Origin: Trichomonas vaginalis G3
Lineage: Eukaryota; Parabasalia; Trichomonadida; Trichomonadidae
Direction of reading: 5' to 3'
Assembly: GCF_026262505.1 (NCBI RefSeq)
Contig: NC_067206.1
Span: 37,957,660-38,021,659 of the forward strand
Length of the DNA: 64,000 nucleotides
Shown: in pieces, positions 1 to 10,000 of the stretch
Numbering within the stretch: position 1 is the stretch's first letter
How the letters are laid out: every line of letters begins with the position of its first letter
The notes under the pieces: generated by a model
The model's database searches: none
The model's input: only the letters and a program-made list of their open reading frames with translations
Told to the model about the DNA's origin: nothing
Made by a program: the position numbers and the translations under genes

Positions 1-1
1 T

Positions 2-2095
2 GAAAATTCTGAAATTTCACTTCACAATTTTGTTTTTGATTCATGTGTCAAATTGAACAATTTGCACATCAATGAACTTCTTTCGAAATCAGTTGGAGCA
101 TTTAGCGATTGTAGCGGATTAACTAATGTTACTTTTGATGATAATATCAATGTTTTAGAAGATCATTTATTTGACGGTTGTAGCGGTTTGACAACTTTGA
201 ATTTGACAAATATCAAATTAACAAGAATAGGAAAATATTGTTTCAACGGTTGCAATAAATTAACTCAAGTTATTTTCCCAGAAAACTTAGAATTGATTGA
301 TGATTTTTGTTTTAATTCATGTAATTCATTGATATCGGTAACATTTCCACAAAAATTAGAGAGAATAGGTATAAAATCTTTCATGAAATGTGAGAAATTG
401 TCATCAATTACTTTTCTAAACAATCAAACAAGTTTAGGTGATTATTGTTTCAGTCAAAACATTGCAACGACACAATTTATTTTCCCATCAATTTCTTCTA
501 AAATTGGTGATGGTATTTTAAGTGGTTGTTCGTCAATTAAATGGATTGTTTGGCCTAAAAACATCGATAGAGTTCCAAAGTTCTTGTTTTCAGGAAATCA
601 AAAATTATTGACAATTCAAATTCCTGAAACTGTTTATTGTATTGATGACAACGCATTTGAAAACTGTTCTTTGTTATGGAAAGTATCTCTTCCAATTAAT
701 GTCAAGAAATTAGGAAACAACGTTTTTAGCTATTGTTCTCAATTAATTGATATTGATTTAACAAATGTTAATGAAATTGGAGCGAATTGTTTTGGAAATT
801 GTCCTTGTTTGGAATCAGTTAATTTGACTTCTTTAGTTAAACCAATACAAAACATGACATTTATTAATTGCATAAACTTGAAGAGAATAGAAATGTCTCG
901 TTTTGTTTCTGAAATTGGCAGCCAAGTTTTCATGAATTGCGATAGTTTAGAAGATATAGTTTTGCCGCAAGTTTTAACTAAAATTGGAGAGTACTCTTTC
1001 GCGGGATGTTCCAAGTTATCAAATGTTATTTTCTATTCAACATATTTACCAAAATATTTGTTTTATAATTGCAACAGTTTGACAAAAATCACGTTAAATT
1101 GCCATATCAATAGAATGGAAGAAGGATGTTTCGAGAACTGTTATTCACTCAGAGAGATAAATATGTCTAAAATAACAGGAGAAATTGCTCCAAGAGCATT
1201 TTGTAATTGTTTGTCATTAATGAAATTGGAATTTAGTGATGAACTCAAAATTATTGGAAATTATAGTTTCTATTCTTGCACGAATTTGGAAGAGTTAATC
1301 TTGTCGAAATCAGTTGAAAAGATTCTTCCTTTCGCCTTCTATAATTGTCCTTACTTATCTTTGATTTCATTTAATGAGAATCTTACAGAAATTGGTCAGT
1401 TTTCTTTTTATGGATGTAAGAATTTATCGAATTTAGAACTACCAGAAAAGATTTCTTCAATAGGAAAATACGCTTTCTATGGCTGTAAAGCGCTGTCAAA
1501 TCTAACTATTAAATGTGATATTGATTTCAATTACAAGTTTGATATCTCTAATCATATCAAATTTGTCAGTTTCAATAATGAAAATTTGACAAAACTTGTT
1601 TCATTGAAACTCTTCAAATATATGAAGAATTTAACTATATTTAATGTGTCAAAAGAAATTGTTATTGATAATAATTTATTTGACTTGAATACTGAGTTGA
1701 ATGTTCATGTTTATTCTTCAATTAAAAAGATCGAATCATCAGCATTTAAAGATGTTGAAATACATGATTTTGTTTATTGCGGAGAGAATGGAAATTTCTC
1801 GGAAAGTGATGACTTCCTGAAGAATGCAAAGAGTGTTAATAATGTCATTGTTTCAAAGAAGTACAAACTCAATAAATTTGGAGGAATGAAAGTCACGAAA
1901 GATAATTCATACTGTGGCAATAACTCCAAATCAATTTCGACCGCATTATTAGTTTCATTAATTATCATATCTATTGCTGTTATTTTAGTTATTGTTTTAA
2001 TTTTGTTTTTACTCTATAGAAGGAAGAGATTCCATCACAATCCAGCGATTTCTGTGTCGATGGAGAAGAATTCTCAAACATATTCTCAAATATAA
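2..2095 (+). CDS. BspA-like leucine-rich-repeat surface protein (5' end outside window)
   Basis: The frame is open to the left edge: codons from base 2 onward already encode LRR-type sequence, so the N-terminus lies upstream. The visible part is about 695 residues. It is a long run of roughly 23-residue repeats with the pattern Ile-Gly-x-x-x-Phe-x-x-Cys-x-x-Leu, the TpLRR/BspA repeat. Near the C-terminus there is one hydrophobic membrane segment (about 27 residues beginning SISTALLVSLIIIS), then a basic stop-transfer RRKR and a tail of about 25 residues containing NPAI. Type I topology is expected, with the repeats outside the cell and a short cytosolic tail. In trichomonads this family is very large and is thought to serve in surface recognition and adhesion. 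The stop is followed by A, giving TAAA. The family call is firm; the ligand is unknown. Confidence 0.9.
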   Translation, partial: ENSEISLHNFVFDSCVKLNNLHINELLSKSVGAFSDCSGLTNVTFDDNINVLEDHLFDGCSGLTTLNLTNIKLTRIGKYCFNGCNKLTQVIFPENLELIDDFCFNSCNSLISVTFPQKLERIGIKSFMKCEKLSSITFLNNQTSLGDYCFSQNIATTQFIFPSISSKIGDGILSGCSSIKWIVWPKNIDRVPKFLFSGNQKLLTIQIPETVYCIDDNAFENCSLLWKVSLPINVKKLGNNVFSYCSQLIDIDLTNVNEIGANCFGNCPCLESVNLTSLVKPIQNMTFINCINLKRIEMSRFVSEIGSQVFMNCDSLEDIVLPQVLTKIGEYSFAGCSKLSNVIFYSTYLPKYLFYNCNSLTKITLNCHINRMEEGCFENCYSLREINMSKITGEIAPRAFCNCLSLMKLEFSDELKIIGNYSFYSCTNLEELILSKSVEKILPFAFYNCPYLSLISFNENLTEIGQFSFYGCKNLSNLELPEKISSIGKYAFYGCKALSNLTIKCDIDFNYKFDISNHIKFVSFNNENLTKLVSLKLFKYMKNLTIFNVSKEIVIDNNLFDLNTELNVHVYSSIKKIESSAFKDVEIHDFVYCGENGNFSESDDFLKNAKSVNNVIVSKKYKLNKFGGMKVTKDNSYCGNNSKSISTALLVSLIIISIAVILVIVLILFLLYRRKRFHHNPAISVSMEKNSQTYSQI

Positions 2096-2245
2096 ACTAT
2101 AATTTGTTAATTCTATAATTTAAAAAATATCTCATTTTTGTAATAGCGACCTTGTTGAATTATTTTTCTTTTCATATTCATCATTGTTTTATATATTTCT
2201 AGTTTTTTCTTTTTTTTTTAATCATTTGTATGGATTAGACAGCAC

Positions 2246-3600
2246 TTATTTAAAATGGATTTTCACATGTTTCTTATTATTTCTATCGGCTGCATAATCA
2301 GCAGCGGTTTTTCCGTCATCATCTTTTTTATTGATATTTATACCATATGAAATAAGAAGTTAGGCTGTTTCTTTACTATTTTCACGTGCTACTCTATGAA
2401 GAGCGGTTTCCCATATTGAGCTTTTTCATTGATATTTCCACCATGTGAAATAAGAAGTTCAGTGGTTTCTTTATTATTATAACATGCTGCAATATGAAGA
2501 GTGGTTCGCCCAAAATCATCTTTTTCATTGATATTTGCACCATGTGAAATAAGAAATTCGATTATTTCTTTATCATTATTGCATGCTACATAATGAAGAG
2601 CAGTTTTCCCATATTGAGCTTTTTCATTGATATTTGCACCATGTGAAATAAGAATTTCGGCTGTTTCTTTACTATTGTTTAAGGGAGCACTTACCACTTT
2701 CTGACATTCCCTCAATTATTTTGACATTCTAGTTTTTTATCCAAATTTTCTAAGGTAAAAAGCCATTAACTTTGTTCGGGAAGAAGTTATTTTAAATAAC
2801 TACTTAGTACCTTATATTACTGTTATACTTTTTTGCATTCACTATAAAGATATATTGATATTGTTGGAACATGTCAGAAAGTGGTAAGTGCACCCTTAAT
2901 GCTGCATAATGAAGAGCGGTATTTCCATCATTGTCCTTTTCATTAATATTTACACCATGTGATATAAGAAATTCGGCTGTTTCTTTACCATTTTCACGTG
3001 CTACTATATAAAGAGCTGTTTGTCTATAATTATGCATATTGTGAAATAAGAAGTTCGGCGATTTCTTTATAATTCTTTGTTGATGAATAATGAAGAGCGG
3101 TTTGCCCATTATTATCTTTTTTTATTGACATTTGCACCATGTGAAATAAGAAATTCAGCCATTTCTTTACTATTATTATCGGCTGCACAATGAAGAGCGG
3201 TTTGTTGACAATCATTTTTTGCTTTGATATCAGCACCAAGTGAAAAGAAATATTCGAAAAGGGATGTAACATTAAACTTCAATGAATAAGCAAAACATGT
3301 GTTAATATCATTAGTTTGGTCGAAATAAACATAAAATGATTCAAGGTTTTTAAAAACTGTGCAATGATATAAAGATATATCTAATTTATATTCGTTCATC
3401 AAGAATGTAACAAAATCAATATTGTGTGAAATAATTGCATGTTCCATGCATACTTGATTTGGGTCGTGATATTTCAAACATTCACTCATGAACTCTGGTT
3501 TCCCACCTAAAAATATGTTCAAATAGTTTATCCGTATTCATATCCATAAGAGTCGAATAACTTCTTGAACAAAATTTCAAAAAAATACTCTTTTTTTGAT
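2246..3600 (-). pseudogene. Ankyrin-repeat (DUF3447-type) gene, broken by a MITE and frameshifts
   Basis: Read on the minus strand, several overlapping frames together give an ankyrin protein closely similar to the intact gene at 42550-44277. It opens with GKPEFMSECLKYHDP, then repeats ending SHGANINEK and a C-terminus ADYAADRNNKKHVK with stop at 2246. The frame changes near 3110-3270 and near 3000-3030. A 213-bp TTAA element interrupts it at 2683-2895. Upstream of 3522 the N-terminal domain is represented only by degenerate sequence to about 3600, and the first about 200 residues of the family are absent. Adjacent ankyrin repeats are highly alike, so gene conversion within the family is plausible. 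Non-functional as it stands. Confidence 0.85.
2679..2899. mobile_element. TTAA-specific MITE inserted in the ankyrin pseudogene
   Basis: TTAA is present at both borders (2679-2682 and 2896-2899). Inside are inverted repeats of about 24 bases starting GGG(T/A)GCACTTACCACTTTC. The internal 213 bp has no ORF. Removing the element and one TTAA restores the expected ankyrin repeat frame across the junction (Ala-Ala-Leu-Asn-Asn-Ser), so the insertion is precise. A second copy lies at 39014-39217 and a right end at about 16925-17004. TTAA targets suggest piggyBac-type mobilisation, although the TIR starts GGG rather than the usual CCC. Confidence 0.88.
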
Positions 3601-3702
3601 TTTGAAGTCAATTAAAATGATCAGAAATGTTAATAATAAACTAAAAAGGATAAATAATGATGCTTTAATAATAAAACACAGAAAATTAGAAATAAAATAA
3701 TT

Positions 3703-4860
3703 TCAATCAAAATGGTTTTGATTTTGGTGAGTAACAGTAAACATCTTTGACAAGAACAAACCTCCAGAAAGAGCGAACGTTGATGTAGAAACTTGAGTGT
3801 ACATGTCAATATTCTTAAACCAATTTGATCTCGGATGATCAATGAAAACATCATAAAGCATATCCTTGAATGATTCGATAATCGGATAGTTCTTAACTTC
3901 ATCTTCTGAGATGATAAAAACTCTTTTACATCTGATCGTAAGAACTAAAGATTGTAAGCATCTAACGATGTATTTGTAGTGTATCTTGAAGGCTTCGATA
4001 GCTGTAAAGTCTTTGTTCAACGCCATTGTTCTGATTTCGTCGTATTTTGCTTGTGGAGCTGGTTCTCCACCACGTGTTTTATTGATGAACTGATATGCAA
4101 GCTCTAAGCCTCTTATGCTGCAAAAATCTTCCCATTCTGCTTGATGTGCTTCGCCGTGTAATTTTTGAGAGACAAAGCGCTGGAATTCTCGTTCTTTATC
4201 GAAATCTGGATGCCATGGTGGTAATGAATTTGCCTGGGCATGGCCAGATTCCGATGAAACAACGCAATTGTAATCTGCCGTATCAACTCTACTGATATAG
4301 CTTGCGCCGAGGCCTCCACCGATCCAGACGACAAGGGATGTACCGTCAAGCGATGTTAAGAAGGGAGCTGAAGGATCTGCAAGCCAAAGTGGTTTAAATA
4401 TCTTTGGAAGCGATCCGTTGATAAAGCGAGCGATAATACCATATGACGCTGCTTCAAGATCATTCATGAATAAACGACGATCAAGAGGAAATAGATCGAA
4501 TGGTAAAGATGTGAAGTGAATAACACGTTCACGAGCTTCACAGAGCCAGTTAGTAATGATAACGTGATCCTGAGAAACAGGACCTGCAAAGCTCATCGTC
4601 GCAAAACCTATTTGGCATTTTTGAGCCGCAATAGCGCATCTTAGGTCTTCAAAATTGGCCATCACGTCAGATGCCTTGTTAACTTTGATTGGATTTAGAT
4701 AAATTGTTTTTTTGATTGCGTTTGGAGGACATAATGCTACTTGCATGTGTAAACAATCGACCCAAATTGTTAGACATGTAGACTTTCGTTCTGCATCAGT
4801 CCATTCAGCTAACGCTTTGAGGTCTGTGTCTTGAAATGATGCTGTTCTTGATTGCCGCAT
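3703..4860 (-). CDS. Bacterial-type glucokinase (Glk family)
   Basis: A 385-residue protein resembling PF02685 glucokinases, which phosphorylate glucose with ATP at the entry to glycolysis. Parabasalids are known to use this bacterial-type enzyme. Visible motifs: AGPV with a following TNW (residues 92-104), the sugar-binding and catalytic Asn-Asp pair at 133-134 in LFMNDLEAASYG, a glycine-rich GGGLG at 181-185 where the family normally has GTGLG, and SESGH at 203-207 corresponding to the glucose-contacting EGGH. The usual N-terminal phosphate motif DxGGT is not recognisable: the equivalent stretch reads TIWVDCLH. Length is slightly above the bacterial about 320, with extra C-terminal sequence. 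It may be a divergent or weakened paralogue. The start is the first ATG in the frame. The family is fairly sure; activity is not. Confidence 0.8.
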   Translation of the reverse strand: MRQSRTASFQDTDLKALAEWTDAERKSTCLTIWVDCLHMQVALCPPNAIKKTIYLNPIKVNKASDVMANFEDLRCAIAAQKCQIGFATMSFAGPVSQDHVIITNWLCEARERVIHFTSLPFDLFPLDRRLFMNDLEAASYGIIARFINGSLPKIFKPLWLADPSAPFLTSLDGTSLVVWIGGGLGASYISRVDTADYNCVVSSESGHAQANSLPPWHPDFDKEREFQRFVSQKLHGEAHQAEWEDFCSIRGLELAYQFINKTRGGEPAPQAKYDEIRTMALNKDFTAIEAFKIHYKYIVRCLQSLVLTIRCKRVFIISEDEVKNYPIIESFKDMLYDVFIDHPRSNWFKNIDMYTQVSTSTFALSGGLFLSKMFTVTHQNQNHFD

Positions 4861-5440
4861 TTTGACAGAAAAAAAATTTACAATAAAAAAATGAATAGAA
4901 TTTTCACGGGTTTATTGAATTTCCATTACAATTAATCTGTATGCTGTGTACGTTTGCATATTTTCATTGTTATTACGGTGGGAAAAGTGACACTTCTCAA
5001 ATCAACGTTAAAAACCTTTTCAATTTTTCGAGAAAAAATAATGATTTTTATCTTTAATTTCGTGATTTGAGCTACAATACCATGTTAATTGGCTTGGAAA
5101 GTTATATTTCCAATTCAATAATAGGAGTTGAAGCTTTATTTAGAAAATGGAAGCTGTTGTATGTATAAAAGAAATATTGGGAAATTTTATCCACCGGATT
5201 ATTGAATAAATAGGTAAATATGGATACATAAGATCAAAAACAGATATTTTTCATTTGCAACTTTCGATCGGTAGAATTTTTTTCCGGAGATCAATTTCCT
5301 GAACTTCCACTCTTTCAATTTAACTTCTTTTCTCTAAAGAAATGAGCTTGATCTTCTTGTTTATTTCAAGAATATCATTATAAATTTTGTATTTAATGAA
5401 TAGAAAAAAAATTAAAAATATAATAATACAACAATATTGT
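4861..5440. other. Intergenic region, no gene seen
   Basis: AT-rich spacer between the start of the glucokinase and the stop of the kinase. It holds an AAAAGTGACA word (about 4983-4992), which on the minus strand is the TGTCACTTTT initiator-like motif discussed in the findings, about 125 bp upstream of the glucokinase ATG. I see no ORF or RNA gene. Confidence 0.6.
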
Positions 5441-6736
5441 TTAAAACAAAGAAATAAAATCTGTATCTTGATGTCCTTGATACTGTGATTCTCCGATGGA
5501 CTCTCCTTCGTACATTGTTTCAGCAGGAGGTTCCCAATCATCTGGAAGTTTTTCTTCCGTAATAAATGGATGTTGTAAAGCTTGAGCTGCTGTTAATCTT
5601 TGATCAGGATCAAAGTTCAGCAACGAGTGAACGAAATGGTTAAATGTATTTAAAGTTTCAAATTCTTCATCAGAAGTTAATGGAAAATGATCCAAAAGCA
5701 TTTGGTGGAGTGGTCTAACTCCAATTACCTCAAAAACTGTTTCATGGTAAAGATGTCTGTTCATTAAAACGTCAATTGGGTCCATTTTAAGGGTATATCC
5801 CTCAGGAGTCATATCGTAGAATTTCCACCATCCTCTGGACTTGGCAATGATCGATTGATCTATTGGACCGAGTAGTCCGACCATAGAATGAATGGAATCT
5901 ATCTCAGAATCGCATGCGAATATAGCAAAATCAAGGTAAAGTTCCGCAGCAATACATCCTACACTCCATATGTCTATTTTTTGATCGTAAGGCAAACCCA
6001 ACATAATTTCAGGGCTTCTGTAGAATCTGGATTGAATATATTGCCCAATCTGTGGTGGTTGGTTTGTAGCGGATCCAAAATCGATAAGTAAAATATTATC
6101 GTTTGATTCGTTTGAATACATGATATTATCTGGTTTTACATCGCAATGAATAATGCCATTATTATGAACAAAATTAAGGGCTTTAAGTAACTGTGTGCAA
6201 ATAGTTCTAATTGTCGATAAAAGCACTAAAGGCGGGTCGTCTTGTCCAATACCTTCGAAAAGTGATCGCTGTAATAGATCCATAACCATGCATATGTGCC
6301 CGTTGATCTCGAACGTAGAGATTGGATTTCCAACATGCTGTTTTCCGTCCATATCCGGTGCTTTTTGCATTTGTTGATGAATCATAATTTCAGCTATACC
6401 AGTAGCGCGATATTGAGGTTGGTTTTTGAGTATTTTTAAGGCGACAAAGCGCGTTGGTTCTGTAACAACTTGACATTTATATACATATGAATATGTGCCA
6501 TTACCAAGTACATCGATAACTCTGAAACGCATGCCATTACTATCCTCAAATATTTCATTAGCACATACAATTCTGTGTCCATCTGCTGATGTGTGTTCAT
6601 CAATTAATTCTGTCTCTTCAGTTAAGTTAAGAGGACGTCCCGTGAAATATTCAACTTCAGGAACTTCATCTGGATATATGTCATGGTATGTTTCTCGTAT
6701 AAAAAGCGTGGCGCGATCAAGAATTAGATCCGCCAT
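5441..6736 (-). CDS. DYRK-family protein kinase
   Basis: A 431-residue CMGC-group serine/threonine kinase. Residues about 71-390 hold the kinase domain: glycine loop LGNGTYSYVY (77-86), VALKIL with the ATP-binding Lys101, catalytic loop HCDVKPDN (Asp199), DFG at 219-221, and the DYRK signature activation segment YIQSRFYRSPE (233-243), whose second tyrosine is the autophosphorylated one in this family. HCD instead of HRD is typical of DYRKs. The first 70 residues correspond to the N-terminal DYRK-homology region, and the C-terminus is a short acidic tail. I chose the ATG at 6736 (MADLILD); the open frame extends 32 codons further but the added residues look like leader. Its substrates cannot be read from sequence. 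Confidence 0.9.
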   Translation of the reverse strand: MADLILDRATLFIRETYHDIYPDEVPEVEYFTGRPLNLTEETELIDEHTSADGHRIVCANEIFEDSNGMRFRVIDVLGNGTYSYVYKCQVVTEPTRFVALKILKNQPQYRATGIAEIMIHQQMQKAPDMDGKQHVGNPISTFEINGHICMVMDLLQRSLFEGIGQDDPPLVLLSTIRTICTQLLKALNFVHNNGIIHCDVKPDNIMYSNESNDNILLIDFGSATNQPPQIGQYIQSRFYRSPEIMLGLPYDQKIDIWSVGCIAAELYLDFAIFACDSEIDSIHSMVGLLGPIDQSIIAKSRGWWKFYDMTPEGYTLKMDPIDVLMNRHLYHETVFEVIGVRPLHQMLLDHFPLTSDEEFETLNTFNHFVHSLLNFDPDQRLTAAQALQHPFITEEKLPDDWEPPAETMYEGESIGESQYQGHQDTDFISLF

Positions 6737-7035
6737 ATTTTTTGTATTTGCTAAAAGTGTCAATATTTGAATAGAATACTTGGTGTAAATTGGTTTAATT
6801 TTCGAATATTCGTTCGTTCTATTATTAAGCAAGCATTTTTTGATTTCTTAGATCTTTCATAACATTTGCAATAAGCACGTTAGGTGATTTACATGTCAAA
6901 AATAAATTTTTTGAAGTTTGGAAATGCCAACTGGTTGAGAGTAAAACCATCATTAATCCATACTTGTCCATTCAGTTTCAAAAATAAAGCTTTATGCACA
7001 TAAACTGTTTTTTCAATCAAAGATGATTTTTTTTA

Positions 7036-7075
7036 TTTGTCACCTTTTCCGAAAAGTGACAAAATTATCACTCAA
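7036..7075. promoter_or_regulatory. Palindromic TGTCAC(C/T)TTTT motif plus initiator before the PROPPIN gene
   Basis: A near-perfect inverted repeat (7036-7063) made of TTTGTCACCTTTTCC facing GAAAAGTGACAAA, followed by TCACTC at 7068-7073. TCA(C/T)(T/A) is the trichomonad initiator consensus. Start at the A (7070) gives a 6-nt leader before ATG 7076, normal for these organisms. The mirror copy of the motif could serve the divergent kinase gene. Confidence 0.55.
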
Positions 7076-8047
7076 ATGAATCCAACCCCAAGAATCAATT
7101 CAATTGATTTTTCCGATGATGGAGAAATCATGACTGTCAGTCTTTCAAATGGGTTTGCTATTTTCTCAACAAACCCTTTGCGTTTATTAATAAATAAAAA
7201 CTTCCAAGATAAAGAAATTGGATTAACTTCAACAATACCAAATTCCAGTATTATTATATGTAGCGGTATTGCAGGTCAGTCTTCTTTCTCTAATACTGAT
7301 CTTATGGTTTACGATGATTCTATTGGCAGAAATGTATTCGAATTATCAATGCCAGACCCCATTGTTAAGATTAAAATGCTCCCGTCTATGTTTTCGGTGA
7401 CAACAAAAACAGAAATGCGCTTATATACGTTCGATCCACCAATGCTTTATTGCCAGTTCCGTAATCCGGTTAACAGTTTCCTCTCTTCCGATTTCTGTGT
7501 TCATAGAAACTCATTTATGGTTGCTGTAACCGGAAAAGATTTATCTACCGCAAGAATTGTTACAGGAGAAGGTAATGATCTTATGTTTAAAGCTCATAAC
7601 CATAGCATATCGAAATTCAAACTGAACAATGGAGGAAACTACGTAGCTACGGCTTCTGAATCTGGAACTTGCATAAGAGTATGGATGACAGAGACAGGCG
7701 AGCAATTTGCAGAGTTTAGAAGAGGCAGACTGCCGGTTGAGATAAATTCAATGGCTTTCGACTCAAAGACAAATTTAATCGCCATTTCTTCGAATAATCC
7801 TACACTTCACGCATTTATTATACCTCCATCCAAAACCTTGGATGCCCCACAGACAGATTTAACATGGAAAGTTCCTTCTCCTGGAAATACATTCCTTTCT
7901 TTTGATAAGTCAGGAAAACTTCTTGTTGGTCACTCAAATGGAACTCTTTATGTTCTTAGGTGTGATATTCCATCGAAATCCATAATCCAAGAGTCAACAA
8001 CTTTATTCACTTCATTATTGAATTCTAATGAAGCCGTGAAGAAGTAA
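7076..8047 (+). CDS. PROPPIN, Atg18/WIPI-family phosphoinositide-binding beta-propeller
   Basis: 323 residues forming a WD40-like propeller. The diagnostic element is FRRG at residues 214-217, inside ATASESGTCIRVWMTETGE followed by FAEFRRGR. The two arginines bind PtdIns3P or PtdIns(3,5)P2 in Atg18/WIPI proteins and recruit them to autophagic and endosomal membranes. Length and position of the motif fit the family. The frame is open 13 codons upstream, but only from a TTG and across the promoter palindrome, so the ATG at 7076 (MNPTPRIN) is the start. The stop is TAA followed by A. Role in autophagosome formation is inferred from the family. Confidence 0.88.
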   Translation: MNPTPRINSIDFSDDGEIMTVSLSNGFAIFSTNPLRLLINKNFQDKEIGLTSTIPNSSIIICSGIAGQSSFSNTDLMVYDDSIGRNVFELSMPDPIVKIKMLPSMFSVTTKTEMRLYTFDPPMLYCQFRNPVNSFLSSDFCVHRNSFMVAVTGKDLSTARIVTGEGNDLMFKAHNHSISKFKLNNGGNYVATASESGTCIRVWMTETGEQFAEFRRGRLPVEINSMAFDSKTNLIAISSNNPTLHAFIIPPSKTLDAPQTDLTWKVPSPGNTFLSFDKSGKLLVGHSNGTLYVLRCDIPSKSIIQESTTLFTSLLNSNEAVKK

Positions 8048-8630
8048 AAATATATGTATGTTATTATTTAAGTAAAATGTCTATTACTTATCCTATAAAT
8101 CACCTTTATTTTTATGAATTTTTTCATTTTATCTCTAAATTATCAATTTTCATCAAAATTACCACGATTTGTTGCTTATACATGGATTTGAATATGATTT
8201 GTTTCTCGTTTAACTTCCAAAAAAATTCCGAATTTGAAATTATGAAAATAAATTCCTTGATTTTTTTATGCATTTTTTTATTTTCATGATTTTTTTGGAA
8301 TTTTATTAACATTATTTTCAAAATCTGTATGGTACTATTTAATAAATTATTGCTTAAATCTTCAATTATTATAAAATTTAATGTTTTTATATATTTTTTG
8401 AACGAAATATAGATTGTATTTCGATATTTAAATCATAAAATCTAATAATTAATAGGTTAAATCAAATGTATTATAATAAATTAGAAGATTAAACCATATA
8501 AAATTGGTTAATTATTGATTATTTTAAAAGAATTTTTCAAAATTACGAAAAATATCTTTAGGTATATTAGATTCATAAATAATATTTGAGTTATAAAATA
8601 AAGATAAATGAATTTTTAAAAAGGGACAAA
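8048..8630. other. Intergenic region, no gene seen
   Basis: Very AT-rich spacer between the convergent PROPPIN and Mo25 genes (tail to tail). Short ORFs here have low-complexity Phe/Ile/Lys composition on both strands and no supported identity. Confidence 0.6.
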
Positions 8631-9683
8631 TTAATTTGATTCCGGCTTCAAGTAAGCGAGTTCCATGAGTAAGTAATCCTTTTCTCTCTGGAGTTCAGCA
8701 TCTTCTATGCCATCGAGGAGGCCTTTGATGAAAACCTTGAGCTTTTCTGAGTTTGCGCGAAGGATTTTGAGGATTGGCTCTGGTTTATCATCGATTGCAA
8801 CGAAGAGCTTAAATATATGAAATGCTTCCATGGATAAATTCTTATATTGGGATGACATAAGCTTCATCATTGTCATCAAATTCTTTTCATTTCTGAGATA
8901 GAATTGCTGGTAAGATGGGTATGTCATAATAATCTCGCCGATAAGTTTAAGGGATTGTCTGCAAGCAGCGTAGTTCTTTTCATCGAGAGTTCCGTGAATT
9001 CTATCTGTAATTTGCTGGGCATTGTCCTTGATATAATCTTCGGCGTTTGGTGAGCAGAGGATAAGTTCGCGGAATGTGGCGAATGAATCTGCTGAAACAT
9101 CAAAGTGAGGAACAGTGAAATATGTGAAAAGAAGATCTAATCTCGCTGGTTGAAGTAATTGCTTAGCAAGTGTTTCATGGTGGGCGCAAAGTCTAAGCAT
9201 TTCGCCAGTGGAAGCTGCAAGCTCTGGTGTATCGTAAAATTTTAATAAGATATCAAGAGTTTCAGGATATCTCTGAACATAAATTGCAAGAGGGAATTCT
9301 GATCCAGTCTGGTGAGAGATTGCTCCTGTGAATATGATTGTGAATTGCTTTCTTTGCTCGACTGGAAGAAATGGCATTGCGTCAAGTCCGAGCATTACGA
9401 AGTCAGTATGAGAAATTTCAGTAACTAACTGAAGTGCTCTAGAGCTTGCTTCATCACCTTCTTTTCTCTTATAAAGAATATCGGTCATTCTTCCAAAATT
9501 CTTATCAATAATCGCTAAAAATTCAGCCTTTTTTTCTTTAGTATTATTCTCTTGCATGTAATTCTTTAAGCCGTCGATTGCCTTTTGAACAATACGAGCT
9601 GGCTTCATCTGTCCAAACCATGTTGACATTTTCGAGGATTTTTCTTGGCGGTTTTTTGTATTCTTCACTAATCGTTCACTCAT
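8631..9683 (-). CDS. Mo25-like scaffold protein (CAB39 family)
   Basis: 350 residues, or 332 from an internal Met at 9629. The sequence matches Mo25 along its length: an N-terminal segment FGQMKPARIVQKAIDGLK, then helical repeats with the conserved stretches DSFATFRELI, RQSLKLIGEII, and MEAFHIFKLFVA, which is the most conserved block of Mo25. In other eukaryotes Mo25 is a helical-repeat scaffold that stabilises active STRAD/LKB1 or GCK-family kinases and works in polarity and cytokinesis. The internal Met aligns better with the usual Mo25 N-terminus, so the 18 preceding residues may be leader; I left the longest ATG-started frame. Confidence 0.9.
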   Translation of the reverse strand: MSERLVKNTKNRQEKSSKMSTWFGQMKPARIVQKAIDGLKNYMQENNTKEKKAEFLAIIDKNFGRMTDILYKRKEGDEASSRALQLVTEISHTDFVMLGLDAMPFLPVEQRKQFTIIFTGAISHQTGSEFPLAIYVQRYPETLDILLKFYDTPELAASTGEMLRLCAHHETLAKQLLQPARLDLLFTYFTVPHFDVSADSFATFRELILCSPNAEDYIKDNAQQITDRIHGTLDEKNYAACRQSLKLIGEIIMTYPSYQQFYLRNEKNLMTMMKLMSSQYKNLSMEAFHIFKLFVAIDDKPEPILKILRANSEKLKVFIKGLLDGIEDAELQREKDYLLMELAYLKPESN

Positions 9684-10000
9684 TCTCTCAATTTGTGTTC
9701 GGTAAATTTGATGCCGGATATATTTTAATTATTTCCTATCTCGCATAGGGATACTATTTTTATATCGAAATCAAAATTTTATCAATTTTTACACGTATCC
9801 AATTGCTTGATGAATTTCTGGGATCATGACAATTGCAATATTTGATAGAATAGCTTCTAAACCTTGAAATATAAAGAAACTTGATCGAATATATTATTCT
9901 TCAAAAACTATATATTGAAAATGTCAATGTACTATTCGTCTTTTAATTTCCTACTGAAAATAGACTAGGATAATCTATTCTGAGGATAAAAGTTACATAA

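Noticed and set aside
5888..6770. Three plus-strand ORFs of 60-91 codons within the kinase gene
   Set aside because: Antisense shadows of a well-conserved kinase domain.
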